Positions 1 through 10,559 are shown, counted from the stretch's first letter. The stretch is 64,000 nucleotides of DNA from Ariolimax columbianus (GCA_036924085.1 JAVGWX010000019.1:18734631-18798630), one strand, 5' to 3'. The notes: generated from the letters alone by a model not told the origin. Made by a program: numbers and translations.

Positions 1-139
1 CTGCGGGCATCCTCACCACTATGTATCTACACTTAATATAATTATACTACTACTACATCAACCTTTTTTATCTATAATTATTTAATCAATTATCAACCTT
101 TCTATTGTTCTTCTGTTCCTGAGCCTACCACACATTCAA

Positions 140-828
140 CACATAATTGACTGCGAGAGCTAGAGGGCACAGGTGAGACGAGGGATCTACAAGGTGACAC
201 ACAAATCAGTGAATCGCTTACAAGTTGGAGTACATGGATGCAATGGAAAAATATATGAGAGCAGGCAAAACCTGATACACCAAGACCAGACAGAAGGAAG
301 TCCAACACAGATGGGCCTCACAACAGAAGGAAGACACTTTTCAATTAATTTATATTGTACTCTTAATCCTTATGTATGAAGTATATTGTTTGTCATATTT
401 CCCAATCATTCCATCTCATTCATTCTCGTTGTACACCTCACTACACTGCTATCTTCACAATTGTGTGTAAAATGTATGATGGGGTTTTATATTTTTTTTT
501 TTTAAAAGAATCAGGAAATACAAAAAAGAGATCCGAATCAAGTATGAAAGAAAATAAATATACTCAATCCCAAAATGGTCCCAGGAAAACAATTGTGCAT
601 ATTTATGCAAATACCTACGGCGGACAACTGGGAACATCAAAAGCTAGGAACAACGGGAGGAACATCACGGAAATACCAGGCTAGGTACAAACAGATACAC
701 ACACGCATCCAAGCACTGGTTTATGCGTCTTAATATCGCCCAAATTGACTACGGTCTGGGGTGGAATAGGCGCGCCTCCGCCAGTAGAAACTAGTGAGGC
801 AAACACATAAAATTAAAAAAAATAAAAA
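140..828 (+). repeat. Interspersed repeat 'RepA', copy 1
   Basis: A stretch of about 690 bases that recurs at 22911-23830 with only scattered differences. Both copies start at cacataattgactgcgagag and end in an A-rich tail after a conserved GC-rich block containing an AscI-like ggcgcgcc. No convincing protein is encoded; the open frames are short and not conserved between copies. The A-rich 3' end suggests a retroposon, but I do not recognise the family. Confidence 0.75.
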
Positions 829-1257
829 AATTCCCTGCTGATAATTCAATTATAAATGAACAATTTGATAATAAATGTGCTGATATGAAATACTCTGACA
901 AAAATTATGTGACTTGATTTAATCCATCTGGTTCCCCTTTGAGCACATGGCTGCATCCGATGAACTCCACCAGTTTCTATTTTGGGTTGTCCTTTTTAAA
1001 TCTCTGTTCATGATTTTCCAGCTGCCCTGATCTCTTCTTCCTTTGTTCTGATTTCCACTATTCTTGTTTCCTGAAGACTCAAATCCAGCAAATATCTGGA
1101 TATATTGTATTCTTTTTCTTCGATCTTCGTTCTGAAAAGGACGTCTCACATTTTACATCGAGGCTGCAATATTTGCACTTTTTGGCCAGACATATTCAGT
1201 TTCAGCTGGCGTTTTTGGGTAGCTGGTTTGCCTTCACACTGAGATCCATGGTCTCTT

Positions 1258-1668
1258 AGACTACACAAGCTAGATACATGACCAAATGGGAAACCGAACA
1301 TACTGGCTACACCAAAAACGATGCCTATTACCAGCTGAACAGAAAAGAACAGGTCGTGGTCTTCAGACTTCGCACTGGCCACAATAGACTCAGGTACCAC
1401 CTATTCAACAAATTGAAGATAGGTGGCACCAACGAATGCCCGTGTGGTACCTGCAAAATGACCGCTGAGCATTTGCTGCAAAACTGCCCGACATACGAGG
1501 ATCAGAGAGAGCAGATGTGGTCATCACCAGTGGCAACACTAGACAAGCTCTATGGCAGTGTCGACAGCCTCAGAATGACGGCTGCTTTTTTAAAAAAAAT
1601 AATGGTTACTGTCTGACTGCGTACGAAGAAGAAGAAGAAGAAGAAGAAGAAGAAGAAGACTACACAAG
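1258..1668 (+). mobile_element. 5'-truncated I-type LINE with 12-bp target-site duplication
   Basis: The C-terminal part of a LINE ORF2 lies at 1270-1656. The frame from 1278 reads TKWETEHTGYTKNDAYYQ, then RLRTGHNRLRYHLFNKLKI, then a Cys/His cluster (ECPCGT..M.AEHLLQNCP) typical of the region after RNase H in I-superfamily elements. It ends in (GAA)n. The insertion is bounded by perfect copies of agactacacaag at 1258-1269 and 1657-1668, so both ends are defined. It is closely related to copies at 30941, 39527 and 53560. Confidence 0.9.
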
Positions 1669-1924
1669 TGCAGCCTGTTTCCAGGGCCACTGCTTCGAGG
1701 TGAAATAAGGAGTTATCCGTTTTAGTTCACCAACCCTGATGCAAGCAGCCAGCTATGAGTCCCTATTATTAGTTCATAGACTGTGCTGCACCTTCGGCCA
1801 CAGATATATTGTATGAATTTATATTTGAGGGTGTGTCCTATCCATCTCCACCAAATCTCCTCCTCCTCCATCTGTAATGGCTATTGTTGTGTGGTTTGTC
1901 ACAGATCTATGTGAATTTTTACCA

Positions 1925-2030
1925 GAATATCTACATGAAAAAATCCCGGTCTCCACCATGATTTGAACCCACAACTTCTGGCACCCAAGGTGGACACCTT
2001 ACCGCGAGACCACTGAGTCCCCCCTCACAA
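1925..2030 (-). repeat. tRNA-derived SINE family C, head fragment
   Basis: The reverse complement starts gggggactcagtggtctcgc and continues into a B-box-like ggttcaaatcatggtggaga. It matches the heads of the copies at 8090, 14280 and 49318. Only the tRNA-like head and a short body survive. Confidence 0.75.
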
Positions 2031-2169
2031 TTAACTCATTTCATAATTATCCAATGAAATGCTGGGAAACACAAGGTATGCCAGCTAGTTATTTATAGAC
2101 AAAAGTCTACCCCAAAGGAAATGCACTTGTGCCATTTTTTTAAGCGTAAGACCATAACAAAATCATATT

Positions 2170-2640
2170 TATATTTAAGATCATCATGTAGCATGTCCTT
2201 TGCAGAACGTCGGTCTCGTGACAGCCTGTCTGTAGGAAACTTTATCATTTGCCAGTCTTCCGGCCTGCTACAAGGTCAAATCCAGCATCTCCTTGATGTC
2301 CTGAGTACATCGTCTTCTCGGTTAGCCCCTGCCTCTCTTTTCAGTGATCATGCCTTCCATAACCACTCTCTCCAGTCTGTTGTGTCATTTGACGTGTCCA
2401 AAAGACCTCATTTTCGGGTCATTACATCATTTATGATCTAATTCTCCTCCACATTCAGGTCTTGCCGGATGCATTTGTTTCTTTCTTTCTTTGTCCACGA
2501 GATTTTCAGGACTCTTCTGTAGCACTGTGTTTCAAAAGAACCGATCTTCGCTCTTATTGCTTTTGTAATCGTCCATGTTTCACATCCATAGGTTGCCACA
2601 GGAAAAATGCATGTTTTTATGATCAAGAACTTAAGATCTT
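2170..2640 (-). mobile_element. APE-type LINE, reverse-transcriptase C-terminal fragment
   Basis: The minus frame reads IFPVATYGCETWTITKAIRA, followed by a block like CYRRVLKISWTKKERN. This is the conserved thumb/C-terminal region of endonuclease-reverse transcriptases of RTE-like elements. It then degrades toward 2180, where a Arg/Gly-rich 'RGRPR' type block would be expected. It is a decayed fragment inside the putative 3' intron of the minus-strand LamG-like gene. Confidence 0.8.
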
Positions 2641-2678
2641 ATAAAGAACAACAATAATTTCAATGAAAAATAACTTAC

Positions 2679-2810
2679 CATCTTTGTTTATGAAAATAGC
2701 AGGGTTAAGATACATTCCTTGACTATCCATATGAACAAACAATCCACAAGCATTTGCACGGCTGAGGTGATGCAATGGACAATACTCTAGTATGTAGACC
2801 CACAGTTCAA
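2679..2810 (-). CDS. Exon of putative secreted LamG-like protein (third of three phase-linked exons)
   Basis: Reading the minus strand, an AG acceptor after a pyrimidine tract (aggttttcag) opens at 2810 and a strong donor (gatg|gtaagt) closes at 2679. The exon is 132 bases: two leading bases, 43 codons, one trailing base. It encodes ELWVYILEYC, then ACGLFVHMDSQG, then NPAIFINKD. The pattern 'hydrophobic-E-L-W-V ... F-IN-KDG' is what beta strands of laminin G/concanavalin-like domains look like. Its phase fits the exon ending at 4543 exactly, the junction codon being ATT (Ile). The next exon must lie left of the window or be unrecognised; the frame continues with Gly or similar. Family assignment is inference from sequence style, not from a search. 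Confidence 0.6.
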
Positions 2811-3221
2811 CTGAAAACCTGACAACAAATAGAGTAGTGACTATTGGTAATCATCATCAAAATCAAATGTTTGACACCTCTTATAACATACCTGGTTTCA
2901 GTGTTACTATTCTTTGCTTCCCTTCTTTCTGTAGCAGAATACAGTATTATATAAAACTGTATTGACTGAATATTCTATTCTGTTCCTAACAATCAGCTTC
3001 ACTGCTCTCCAAACACACCCATAGGTGCTCAGTCTTCTCTCAGCAAATTGTGAAGGATGTAGATACTGATGGTTCTTGCAGCTTTCTGGTAGTACACACT
3101 CCTGCTTCATCCTGTCATATGACCACTTGTGCTCAAAACTTGTTTGACTTCAGAGTTCCACAGTCTGTGTATTGGTGATTTATCTCTTGCAGTGTTATCA
3201 TGCAACAGGTGGTCATTGATA

Positions 3222-3395
3222 GACTTCTTCTTCTTCTTCTTCTGCATTCGTTCTCAATCTCCCGCTACCAAGTTCTGAACAGGGCTTTGCAAATAGAAGG
3301 ATGTAGTCCAGAGAACGGAATGCATTGTGTCGTAGTTTACAGTTTGGCTGCGATATTTGCACCTTACAGTCCAATACATCCATCTTCTGCAGCGA
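3222..3395 (-). repeat. SINE family A, partial copy
   Basis: Starts on the plus strand with (CTT)n, the reverse complement of the family's (GAA)n tail, then the diagnostic cgttctcaatctcccgctac block. Body truncated after about 170 bases. See the full-length copies at 19786 and 28148. Confidence 0.8.
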
Positions 3396-3599
3396 TAAAC
3401 TTCAATATGTCCGACATATCAATATCTAATGTTCCTATAATGGGTGCTTATGAAGCCAAGATGCCAGCTCTTTCATTGTTGGAATCACAGCAAGACCAAG
3501 ATAGTAGATCCACACAAGTTCCTGGAGGTTTGAAACCTATACAACTGCTATCCATACCTTTCGAGTTGTGATCTGTGCCACTTAACCATGTCGGCCCCC

Positions 3600-4005
3600 C
3601 CCTAAGTTTAGTATGATAGAGTTAAGAAAAGGAGGACCAAAAGAATTGGCAGAAACAAAACAAAGCAGGGGGAGAATGAGTGGCAGAAACAGGATAAGAA
3701 AAAGAGGGAGTGGAAGAAGAAACGAGAATGGAAGAAAAAAAGGAGTGAACAAAAAGAAGTTTAACCTATGTAGGCTGCCTTTTTGGGTATTTGTGCCTAT
3801 GCTGAACTAATTCATACTTGCTTTTCTATGTACTTATTGACTTTTCATTTAGTTTTGCTTGCTGCAGCCAATTTGATTTTTACCTTAAACTCACACAAAA
3901 TTCAGAAATCAAATATAGCAAGCGGTTGAGAATGACGAGGAAGTACTGGTGGGAAATCAGTAAATAACAAGAAGAAAATGCTGAATAATAAGAAAACATA
4001 AACAT
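3600..4005. other. Low-complexity, purine-rich segment without recognisable gene
   Basis: The first 180 bases are A/G-rich and give a spurious Lys/Arg/Gly-rich open frame (3613-3810). The rest is AT-rich with no repeat family I can name. Confidence 0.5.
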
Positions 4006-4007
4006 GC

Positions 4008-4456
4008 TGGGAAGGATATAAAAACAAGTGACAAAGCTGATAGTGGGATTCCAAAATTACAGTTATGGGGAAAGACTCAGAAAAACCGGCCTTCAGTGTC
4101 TAGAAAAGAGAAGAATTTGAGGGGACAATACAGGTTTATTAGATAATCAACGGAACAGATAAATTAGACTATAACAAGTTTTTCAAAATACAACCACCTA
4201 CAAGAACAAGAGGGCATAGCTACAAATTAACTAAAGAAAGGTCCAGATTAGATATTAACAAATATCTTTTTAGTCAGAGCGTGGTGAATGCTTGGAATGC
4301 ATTACCAGTAGGAAGTAGTGGAAGCAGAGACAATTAATACATTTAAGAATAGATTGGACGCACATAACTTTTAGAGCAAGGAAATGTAAATGAAACTGGT
4401 TGTATACAGACTCTGAAGAGTCTTCTAAACCAGTATAAAGACGTTAAGTTAAGTTA
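4008..4456 (+). mobile_element. CR1-like LINE, 3' fragment
   Basis: Encodes, with frameshifts, the CR1 C-terminus: a block like GLQCLEKRRI, then TRGHSYKLTKERSRLDI, then VVNAWNALPVGSSGS and AETINTFKNRLDAHNF. It ends with a gaaactggttgtatacagac block, an imperfect palindrome and three TTAAG-like repeats. The same 3' end recurs at 12860, 14702, 8585, 38366, 43795, 53880 and 56540. Confidence 0.85.
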
Positions 4457-4542
4457 TATAAATGCAGCCATGACACAGAGGATGATAAAGAAGTCAAACA
4501 GAAAAAAGAAGATAAGATAAATGTTACATATGACTCAATCAC

Positions 4543-4680
4543 TAAGCCAGTACTGTGGAAAATTATTTCTGTGTATTCTGTCCCTTTCAAATCTCCAGTC
4601 TTTGAAGGGAGAAAACTCCTTGATGATGCCGTAGTTGTCACCATTGAAAACAGCAGGATAGTCCAGCAGTGTGACATGTT
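4543..4680 (-). CDS. Exon of putative secreted LamG-like protein (second of three phase-linked exons)
   Basis: On the minus strand the acceptor is tttatttcag|AACATG at 4680 and the proposed donor is ctta|gtgatt at 4543. The exon has two leading bases, 45 codons and one trailing base. It reads HVTLLDYPAVFNGDNYGII, then FSPFKDWRFERDRI, then NNFPQYWL. 'AVFNGDNYGII' resembles the first strand of LamG domains (a F-D/N-G-x-x-Y signature). The leading bases complete a GAA (Glu) codon with the exon ending at 7131, and the trailing base completes Ile with the exon at 2810. The donor is weak (GTGATT). If it were not used, the frame would stop at TGA four bases later. That alternative would make this a terminal exon and leave 2679-2810 unexplained. 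Confidence 0.6.
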
Positions 4681-4849
4681 CTGAAATAAAACAGATAAAT
4701 ATGCATGTCAACAAGTGTTGACCAAACAACCAGAAATGTAAAAATGTCATTTATGCAGCTGCATGTACAAAGAAACGACAGACATATAGCTTGCTGTTCA
4801 ATTAAAACCTCTTTAACTCCTTGTGGAGCATAGGACTTCAACAGTTACA

Positions 4850-5085
4850 TGGGGACACGTGGGCTAGTGGTTAAGTGACATGGCTCACAACCAAAGGTGC
4901 TGGGTTTGATCCCCATCATAGCACCGGCCATTACCCCGGGGAAGCAAACCCTTAGAAAATGCAGGAGGAAGCAGATCCTTACATAAAATACATGCTGAAG
5001 TTGAATACACTGGAGCGAAAGGTGCAAAAAAAACCACAGTGCAACGTAACCGCCTTATGGCATAGATAATTAAGGCGAACGCAAA
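4850..5085 (+). repeat. tRNA-derived SINE family B
   Basis: Starts ggggacacgtgggctagtgg with an A-box-like tagtggttaagtg and a B-box-like gggtttgatcccc about 40 bases later, that is, a tRNA-like head. The body matches the copies at 9630, 17890 (minus) and 24313 (minus), ending near ggcgaacgcaaacacaaaaa. Confidence 0.85.
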
Positions 5086-5104
5086 CACAAAAATTAACAG
5101 ATAC

Positions 5105-5370
5105 ATGCCAAATCTACCTGATGTGAACCACCCTTTCCAGCTCTTTCCACATCATTTCTGTTGCCTATATGTTTGTCTGAAGGTCTCTTTTCCATGAGTG
5201 CCTAGATCCTCCTCTACTTCTCTTGCCTTGGCGACACCAGAAGACATCCTGTCTTGCAATGCTGTCAGCTGTTTTTCACAATATGTGCCTTATTCAACAC
5301 CAGTGCCTTGTCCTTGTGTTAAATGCTACTGATGTCTGCCCATTCTTTCCCACAGTTCCACTTTAGGGAC
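5105..5370 (-). mobile_element. APE-type LINE, C-terminal remnant
   Basis: The minus strand encodes, with frameshifts and stops, QGKRSRGGSRHSWKRDLQT and a following EMMWKELERV. This is the usual C-terminal tail after the reverse transcriptase of many animal LINEs ('GKRKRGRPRHTWKRDLE...'). Confidence 0.65.
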
Positions 5371-5439
5371 TTTATCATACACCCAAACATTAGTTGGCAG
5401 CAAAACAACAGCCTATAAAAAGTATATTTATGCCGACTG

Positions 5440-5520
5440 TACTACAAGTAAGATGGCTGAGCCTTAGTGGTTGCGCTCTCGACTCTCCAGTGTTTGTGTC
5501 GAGTTTTCCAATGTTTGGTG
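5440..5520 (+). repeat. tRNA-like SINE head
   Basis: tggctgagccttagtggttg followed by a B-box-like gtgtcgagttttcc at tRNA-like spacing. No full cloverleaf can be drawn, so this is a SINE head or tRNA pseudogene. A related head occurs at 28830. Confidence 0.4.
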
Positions 5521-6254
5521 GTTCCTGTCCGGATTATATTTCCCAACTCCTTCACCAGGTGGTATCAAGAACTTTATTATGTGGATTTGATGTGTTTTCA
5601 ATCGGTTATCCTGTTTGTTATGCTGCATTTCGCTAGGGAAACTAGTCCATGACAGAGTTCAACGTTCCGCTTAACCGCAGCCCAGAATTCAGTCCAGATT
5701 ATCACTACTCAAGGACATTTCAGCAGACTTTCTCCTGCCTGCACCCCTCTACCAGAGGTTACACGATACGTCTCCCAACCTCGTATTCTCAGCGCAGCAA
5801 GGGTCACGCTGATCAACAGGTGGACACAGTCAGAAGCCTCGACGGGCGGGACACGTGGAAATAGGGAGTTTGACACGGACAGACACGGAGGGCTTGACAC
5901 AAAAATTGGTCTAACAGACTCCTCGCGGCCTTCATCCCAAGGCTGCGGAGTACATGACTCCACCTGGGTGGAAAGATGAATGATCAATGACTGACGCAAT
6001 GCACTTGGCGCAGAACAGATGACTTAAGCTTCCCACACTGCTCAATGACATCAGTGCACAAAAAACTGTCCAATCATCATACAATAATTAACCCACTTTT
6101 CAACGCAGGCACCCACAAGCGAAAGTCCAAATCTTTGTGCTGCTGTCTTCACTGCTCCCCACGCTACAGATACATACAACAAGACGGACTCCACATTGGA
6201 GTAATTTTACTACAGTATTAACAGATTTGCTAGGCGTGTGTATCTGGAGTCACA

Positions 6255-6785
6255 GTGGGAGTTCAGTTCTGGTAGATCCACGACTGACATGATTTTTTTC
6301 TCTTCAGCAACTCCAGGATCAGCCCTTTTATATCACCTTCATTGACCTGACAAAAGCATTTGATTTCGTTAGCAGAAATCGGCTCTTCAAAATCCTCTCT
6401 AAAATAAAGTAAACTGCTATGACTAATAATACCGCTCCATAAGTCCATGAAAGGAATACTTCAATTTAATGGTAGCATATCACAACCATTTGGTCTTCAC
6501 ATTAGTGTGAAGTAAAGCTACGTCCTGCCCCGAAGCTGTACAGAATGTTCTTTGCTCTGCTAATGAAGCATGCATTTGGTAATGCAAATGAAGGAATTTA
6601 CCTTCACACTAGGTCAGATGGTCGGCTGTTTAACCTTACAAGGCACAAGGCTAAAGTGAAGATCAGAGAGATCACCATAAAGGACTTGTTTTTCACTGAT
6701 GATGCTGCCCTTTTCACCCAATGCAGAGGCTTCAGAGGTTGATAGATTGCTTCTTTCAGACATGCAAAGATTTAGCCAAGCACGC
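6255..6785 (+). mobile_element. APE-type LINE (family F), reverse-transcriptase fragment
   Basis: The plus strand reads RT motifs across frameshifts: FSSGRSTTDMIF, then a fingers/palm block around 'IDLTKAFDFVSR', then MFFALLMKHAFGNANEG, YLHTRSDGRLFNLTR and KDLFFTDDAALFTQ. The catalytic YxDD-type box is here TDDA. It belongs to the same family as 56745-57800, which continues past this point. Confidence 0.85.
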
Positions 6786-6970
6786 CTGTTGTTTGTGCTA
6801 TTGTGGCCAAGAGCTCTGGTTTTGATCCCTCATAACTAATTGTTGAGCCCAGATACTTGAAGTGCTTCACCGTTTCAAAGTCCTGTCCATTTAATTTGAT
6901 CACAGCATTAATTCCTTCAGTGTTGTTGGTCATCAATTTTGTATTTTCTGCTTTTATCTCCCTGCCATAA
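6785..6970 (-). mobile_element. LINE reverse-transcriptase fragment in opposite orientation
   Basis: The minus strand encodes NGQDFETVKHFKYLGSTIS, the conserved 'F-x-YLGS' block downstream of the RT active site. It abuts the plus-oriented fragment at 6255-6785, so two LINE pieces meet tail to tail. Confidence 0.75.
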
Positions 6971-7130
6971 CTCTGCTGTTACATCCAGTCTTCAAATCAA
7001 TTCCCAAACCTAGTGATTGTAAAATAAAACACAATCTGCCAAATACAACTGCATATAAGTATTACAAAAAAGTCACTCAGGATTTAGAAACAGTAAACAT
7101 AAAATTATCTATAAAAGAAAAAAAGGTTAC

Positions 7131-7276
7131 CTGCTTCAATCCCACAAGTCTGAAAATCAGAGAATTTACGTAGCTGCTGTATATACGGCCATATCCAAAT
7201 TGTGCAGGCAGATGTTCTATATGGGCGAGAGTATGGGGGAAGGAGAGTCACCTTATGGATGTCTCGGCTCTTAGAG
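7131..7276 (-). CDS. Exon of putative secreted LamG-like protein (first of three phase-linked exons)
   Basis: The minus-strand acceptor is ttgccttcag|CTCTAAG at 7276 and the donor is gcag|gtaacc at 7131. The exon has one leading base, 48 codons and one trailing base. It reads SKSRDIHKVTLLPPYSRPYR, then ACTIWIWPYIQQL, then FSDFQTCGIEA. The trailing G joins AA of the next exon (4680) to give Glu. Two cysteines and the aromatic-rich centre suggest an extracellular domain. The upstream exon must end in phase 2, and none of the other candidate exons does so with a good donor, so at least one exon between here and 14928 has not been found. Confidence 0.6.
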
Positions 7277-7349
7277 CTGAAGGCAACAAAAGAATAAAGG
7301 AAATCATTAATATAATATTTGTATCCTTTTAGATTCTTCAGAAGAGACA

Positions 7350-7692
7350 GTATATTGTTGTTGTTGTTTAATGCCCACAATGAGTAAGTTTACTCTTTTG
7401 TGCACCCTGAAAATGGCATTAAGTGGTGGGTTGTAGTAGCTTTCCTCACATCCTGAGCATGCTGATGAAGGTGGTCCGAGGTTCTCCAGGCGGTTGTGCT
7501 ATACTTGGTTTCATCTGCATGGCACTCACTATAATGGGGATCACATCGAACCACATCTCGTCAGCCAGGCTGCCTTGAAAACCGCCTGTTCCCAGGGAAC
7601 GTTACATGGAACAGAGATTGGGGTCGTGGTCAGTGTATTGACCGTGACGCAACGTCCTGGTCAGTATGTTCTTCCTGACTGGATTAGCATCT
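7350..7692 (+). repeat. SINE-like repeat family D
   Basis: Starts ttgttgttgtttaatgcccacaatgagtaa; the conserved core has ctttcctcacatcctgagc and cctggtcagtatgttcttcc. Other copies are at 9920 (minus), 29562 (plus), 29865 (minus), 35700 (minus) and 46268 (plus). It lies just upstream (minus sense) of the 7131-7276 exon. Confidence 0.85.
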
Positions 7693-7864
7693 CAGTTTCT
7701 CCAGAGACAGTAAATAATATTTATTTGAAACAAACAATTCCTTTAAACCAATACCAGTGAATATGTGGAAACTTTGAGTAGTATACAAAGAATGTTTGTT
7801 TATGACAACGATCACAAGACAAGTATTTGTCTGCACTTGAGTGACATATATAACAAACAGAAAA

Positions 7865-7935
7865 GAAAGTGAAGTAATGGGTAGCCTGGAATTTGAACGC
7901 CGGGCCTCCAGGTTATGGAAGCACACTGTCACTGG
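7865..7935 (-). repeat. tRNA-like SINE head
   Basis: The reverse complement contains a B-box-like gcgttcaaattcc at tRNA spacing from an A-box-like element. No intact acceptor stem is visible, so this is a SINE head or tRNA-derived fragment. Confidence 0.35.
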
Positions 7936-7967
7936 AGAGAATTAAGTTAAGCACTAGACAGACTACA

Positions 7968-8785
7968 AAATGTGTCACAAACGGGGTAGTCTTCCATCCT
8001 TCAACACTTGCGACTGTGGAATATAATCCAAGTTCAATCCAGACAGATTTATAGAATCAATCACATCCTAACCTTCCTAACTCAGGGGACTCAGTGTCTC
8101 GAGGTTAGGTGACTGCCTCGTGTAGCGGAGGTTCCATGTTCGAATCACGGTGAAGACCAAAGTTTTTTCACGTGGATCTTCTGGTAAAATTTACCCTGAT
8201 CTCTGGGTAGTGAGATCGGTAGTGTTCAGCGTCGGGTACGTCAAAAATTCTTCTGATCTCTGGGTAGTGAGATCGGTAGTGTTCAGCATCGAGTATGTCA
8301 AAAATTCCTTGGCAGTTGGAAATCTAAAAGAGTAGGCTTAACGGCCCCTGCATGGACAAAAATCAAACATTTTTAATCTACCAAAGTTATTTGTACCTTT
8401 GTACCCAAGGTGGTTTGTTAAGAGCAGCTATAGATGGCGCCTAACTGGCTGCGGGTCTACCTAGCTCTAATGTTTTAGTTTATTAAGATGGACTCGCACA
8501 TTGGTAAAAACCACACTCCAAGAAACTGGTTGTATGCAGACTCTGTTAAGTCTTCTAAAGCAGTATAAAGGCATTAAGTTAAGTTAACATCAAGCATAGA
8601 CCAAATATAGACCTTAAATGTGCTTGTGTTATGCGTAAATGAATGTTTGTTCAGGACATCGAACACAAGACAAGGTTAACAAGTAATTGAGTCTAGAAAT
8701 TTGTCTGGATTGAACTTGACTATATTCCACAGTCGCAAGTGTTGAATGGTGGAAGACTCCCCCAGTTGTGACACTTCTAGTCACA
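7968..8785. mobile_element. Foldback element with ~85-bp inverted ends, interrupted by a SINE
   Basis: The segment 7968-8060 (core cttcaacacttgcgactgtg) recurs inverted at 8690-8780 with about 85-90% identity. Between the arms lies a plus-oriented SINE C (8090-8590). This looks like a non-autonomous DNA transposon or MITE into which a SINE inserted. No transposase is encoded. Confidence 0.65.
8090..8590 (+). repeat. SINE family C with CR1-type tail and internal duplication
   Basis: A tRNA-like head (ctcagtgtctcgaggttagg; B box tgttcgaatcacgg) is followed by a conserved body and ends with the CR1 LINE tail (gaaactggttgtatgcagac ... ttaagttaagtt). The segment starting gatctctgggtagtgagatc is duplicated in tandem (about 57 bases) at 8199-8310. 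Confidence 0.85.
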
Positions 8786-8875
8786 ATATAGTTTGCCCTA
8801 CAATTAGTTTGGGAAAGGTCATGCTATTACTCTGCTCCTCTTATGGAACCGGCAGAACTGGAAAACATGATCCAC

Positions 8876-8935
8876 AATTTGTTTTTAAAAATTGGGCACA
8901 CAGACATGTGCCCAATTTTTAATTTGTTAAACTGA
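8876..8935. repeat. Short perfect inverted repeat
   Basis: Arms aaaaattgggcaca and tgtgcccaattttt separated by six bases. It may be a MITE scar or cruciform-prone site. Confidence 0.6.
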
Positions 8936-8999
8936 TGATTCTTCAGTCTGCGGTGGTCTGTTCACAATCTGAATATTGTTATACACATCTGTAAGTACA

Positions 9000-9620
9000 T
9001 TCATACACATGTTGTTATTACTACGAATCCAGCAGCATCCAGGCTCTCGCCCTTCGACCCAATGCTAAGTAATGGTATCTGTACGTGTTTATCAGTTATT
9101 GTCTAGTGCCATACAAAGTGTTCCATTTATCTGGCTTCGGTAGAAGAAGCCTTTTCCTAACATCATTGAGTGCTGAGCACTCAAAAGAGATGATGATCAG
9201 CGGTTTCAAACGGGTGTGTACACAGCTGTACACAGGAGTGTGTTGTGGTTGGATTCTGTTCAGATGCTTTTTAAGTGAAATGTATTGTGCTCTCAGTCGG
9301 AAAATGGTGCTCTGATCCTTGAGTTGATTTATTTACATGTGTACATATTTGATCATGTGCTTTTTTGTAATCATAATTATTATTTCTTGTTTTGCATACT
9401 CTGTCTTAATTGGCATTCTATAATTATTATTTCTCATACTTTTTCTAGCCCATTTCCTAGCACAAGGTGTCCAACATTTATATTGTGTGTCAAGTCTATG
9501 CTTTTTTTTGTTTTTTGTTGCTGCATTGCATGTTTTACAGGACTGTCTTTAGTACGGCTAATTGAGGAAGATACACTGGCAAAGTGATTTACTACTAGAC
9601 AGAGCTATACAAAGTTAAAT
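9000..9620. other. No recognisable gene
   Basis: AT-rich sequence with short Ser/Phe-rich open frames that lack any conserved pattern or splice context I can defend. Confidence 0.4.
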
Positions 9621-9627
9621 AGGAACT

Positions 9628-9860
9628 CAGGGGACGGCATGCGCTAGTGGTTAAGTGACACGGCTCACAACCAGAAGGTGCTGGGTTTGATCCCCATCAC
9701 AACACCAGCCGTTACCCCGGGGAAGCAAACCCTTAGAAAATGCGGGAGCAAGCAGACCCTTACATAAAATGCATGCTGAAGTCGGATGCACTGGGCCGAC
9801 AGGCGCAAAATAAAAACAGCAGTGTAACGCACACCGCCTTGGGGAATAGAGAAATAAGGC
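9628..9860 (+). repeat. tRNA-derived SINE family B
   Basis: Best-preserved plus copy: A-box-like tagtggttaagtg, B-box-like gggtttgatcccc, then the conserved ttaccccggggaagcaaacc and gcatgctgaagtcggatgca blocks. About 230 bases. Confidence 0.9.
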
Positions 9861-9919
9861 AAACACAAAAACAAAACAAAATTTGAACTCCAGACAATGA
9901 TTTAATTAATCATGGAACT

Positions 9920-10265
9920 CGGGGAGGAAGACTAACGTCTGGTCAGGCAAGATATACTGATCAGACATGTTAGTCAGGGCTGGAAAAATTTTCTTGCCAA
10001 GACTCACACCTTGACTTCCTCGTAGAGATACCGGGAAACGGGCTGTTTTCAAGGCAGCCTTGCTACTGAGGTGAGGGATCAACATGATCCCTGTAGTAGT
10101 GAGCGAAACGCAGATGAAGCCAAGCATAGCACAATCGCCTGGAGGACTCTAGTTCGCCTTTATCAGCATGCTCGGGATGTGAGGAAAGCTACTGCAACCC
10201 GTCACTTATCGTTCTTTTCAGGGTGTACAAAAGAGTAAACATACTTATTGTGGGCATTCGAAACA
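9920..10265 (-). repeat. SINE-like repeat family D
   Basis: Inverted copy of the 7350 element, running from the gactaacgtctggtcaggca block to tattgtgggcattc. Confidence 0.85.
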
Positions 10266-10559
10266 ATAAAATCATGGAACTCATCTGACAGCGCAAGCAT
10301 CAAAGATGTGATCCACAAGAAGTGGAGCCCTCTCTGTATTAGTGATTACCAGGGAGTACTGCAATATCTTTGTTTTACTTCTGTGATGAGTCCTAAGCAT
10401 GTCAGCAGTTCAGAATTGTAGACATTTCTAACTGACTTTTCACTCCAGGTCAAGCATAGGGTCACCATTACAGCTGCTCCCTTCACTGGAAGCCTGTATC
10501 CCAGTCCTTGTAGTGGTGGTATAAATAGCAATAGCTTTACATGATGATGATGCTAGTCA

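Noticed and set aside
3613..3810. Lys/Arg/Gly-rich 65-codon frame
   Set aside because: Purine-rich low complexity, no homology pattern or splice context.
4444..4677. Minus frame MSHCWTILLFSMVTTTASS overlapping the LamG-like exon
   Set aside because: The +1 frame (HVTLLDYPAVF) is the one that matches the phases of both neighbouring exons.
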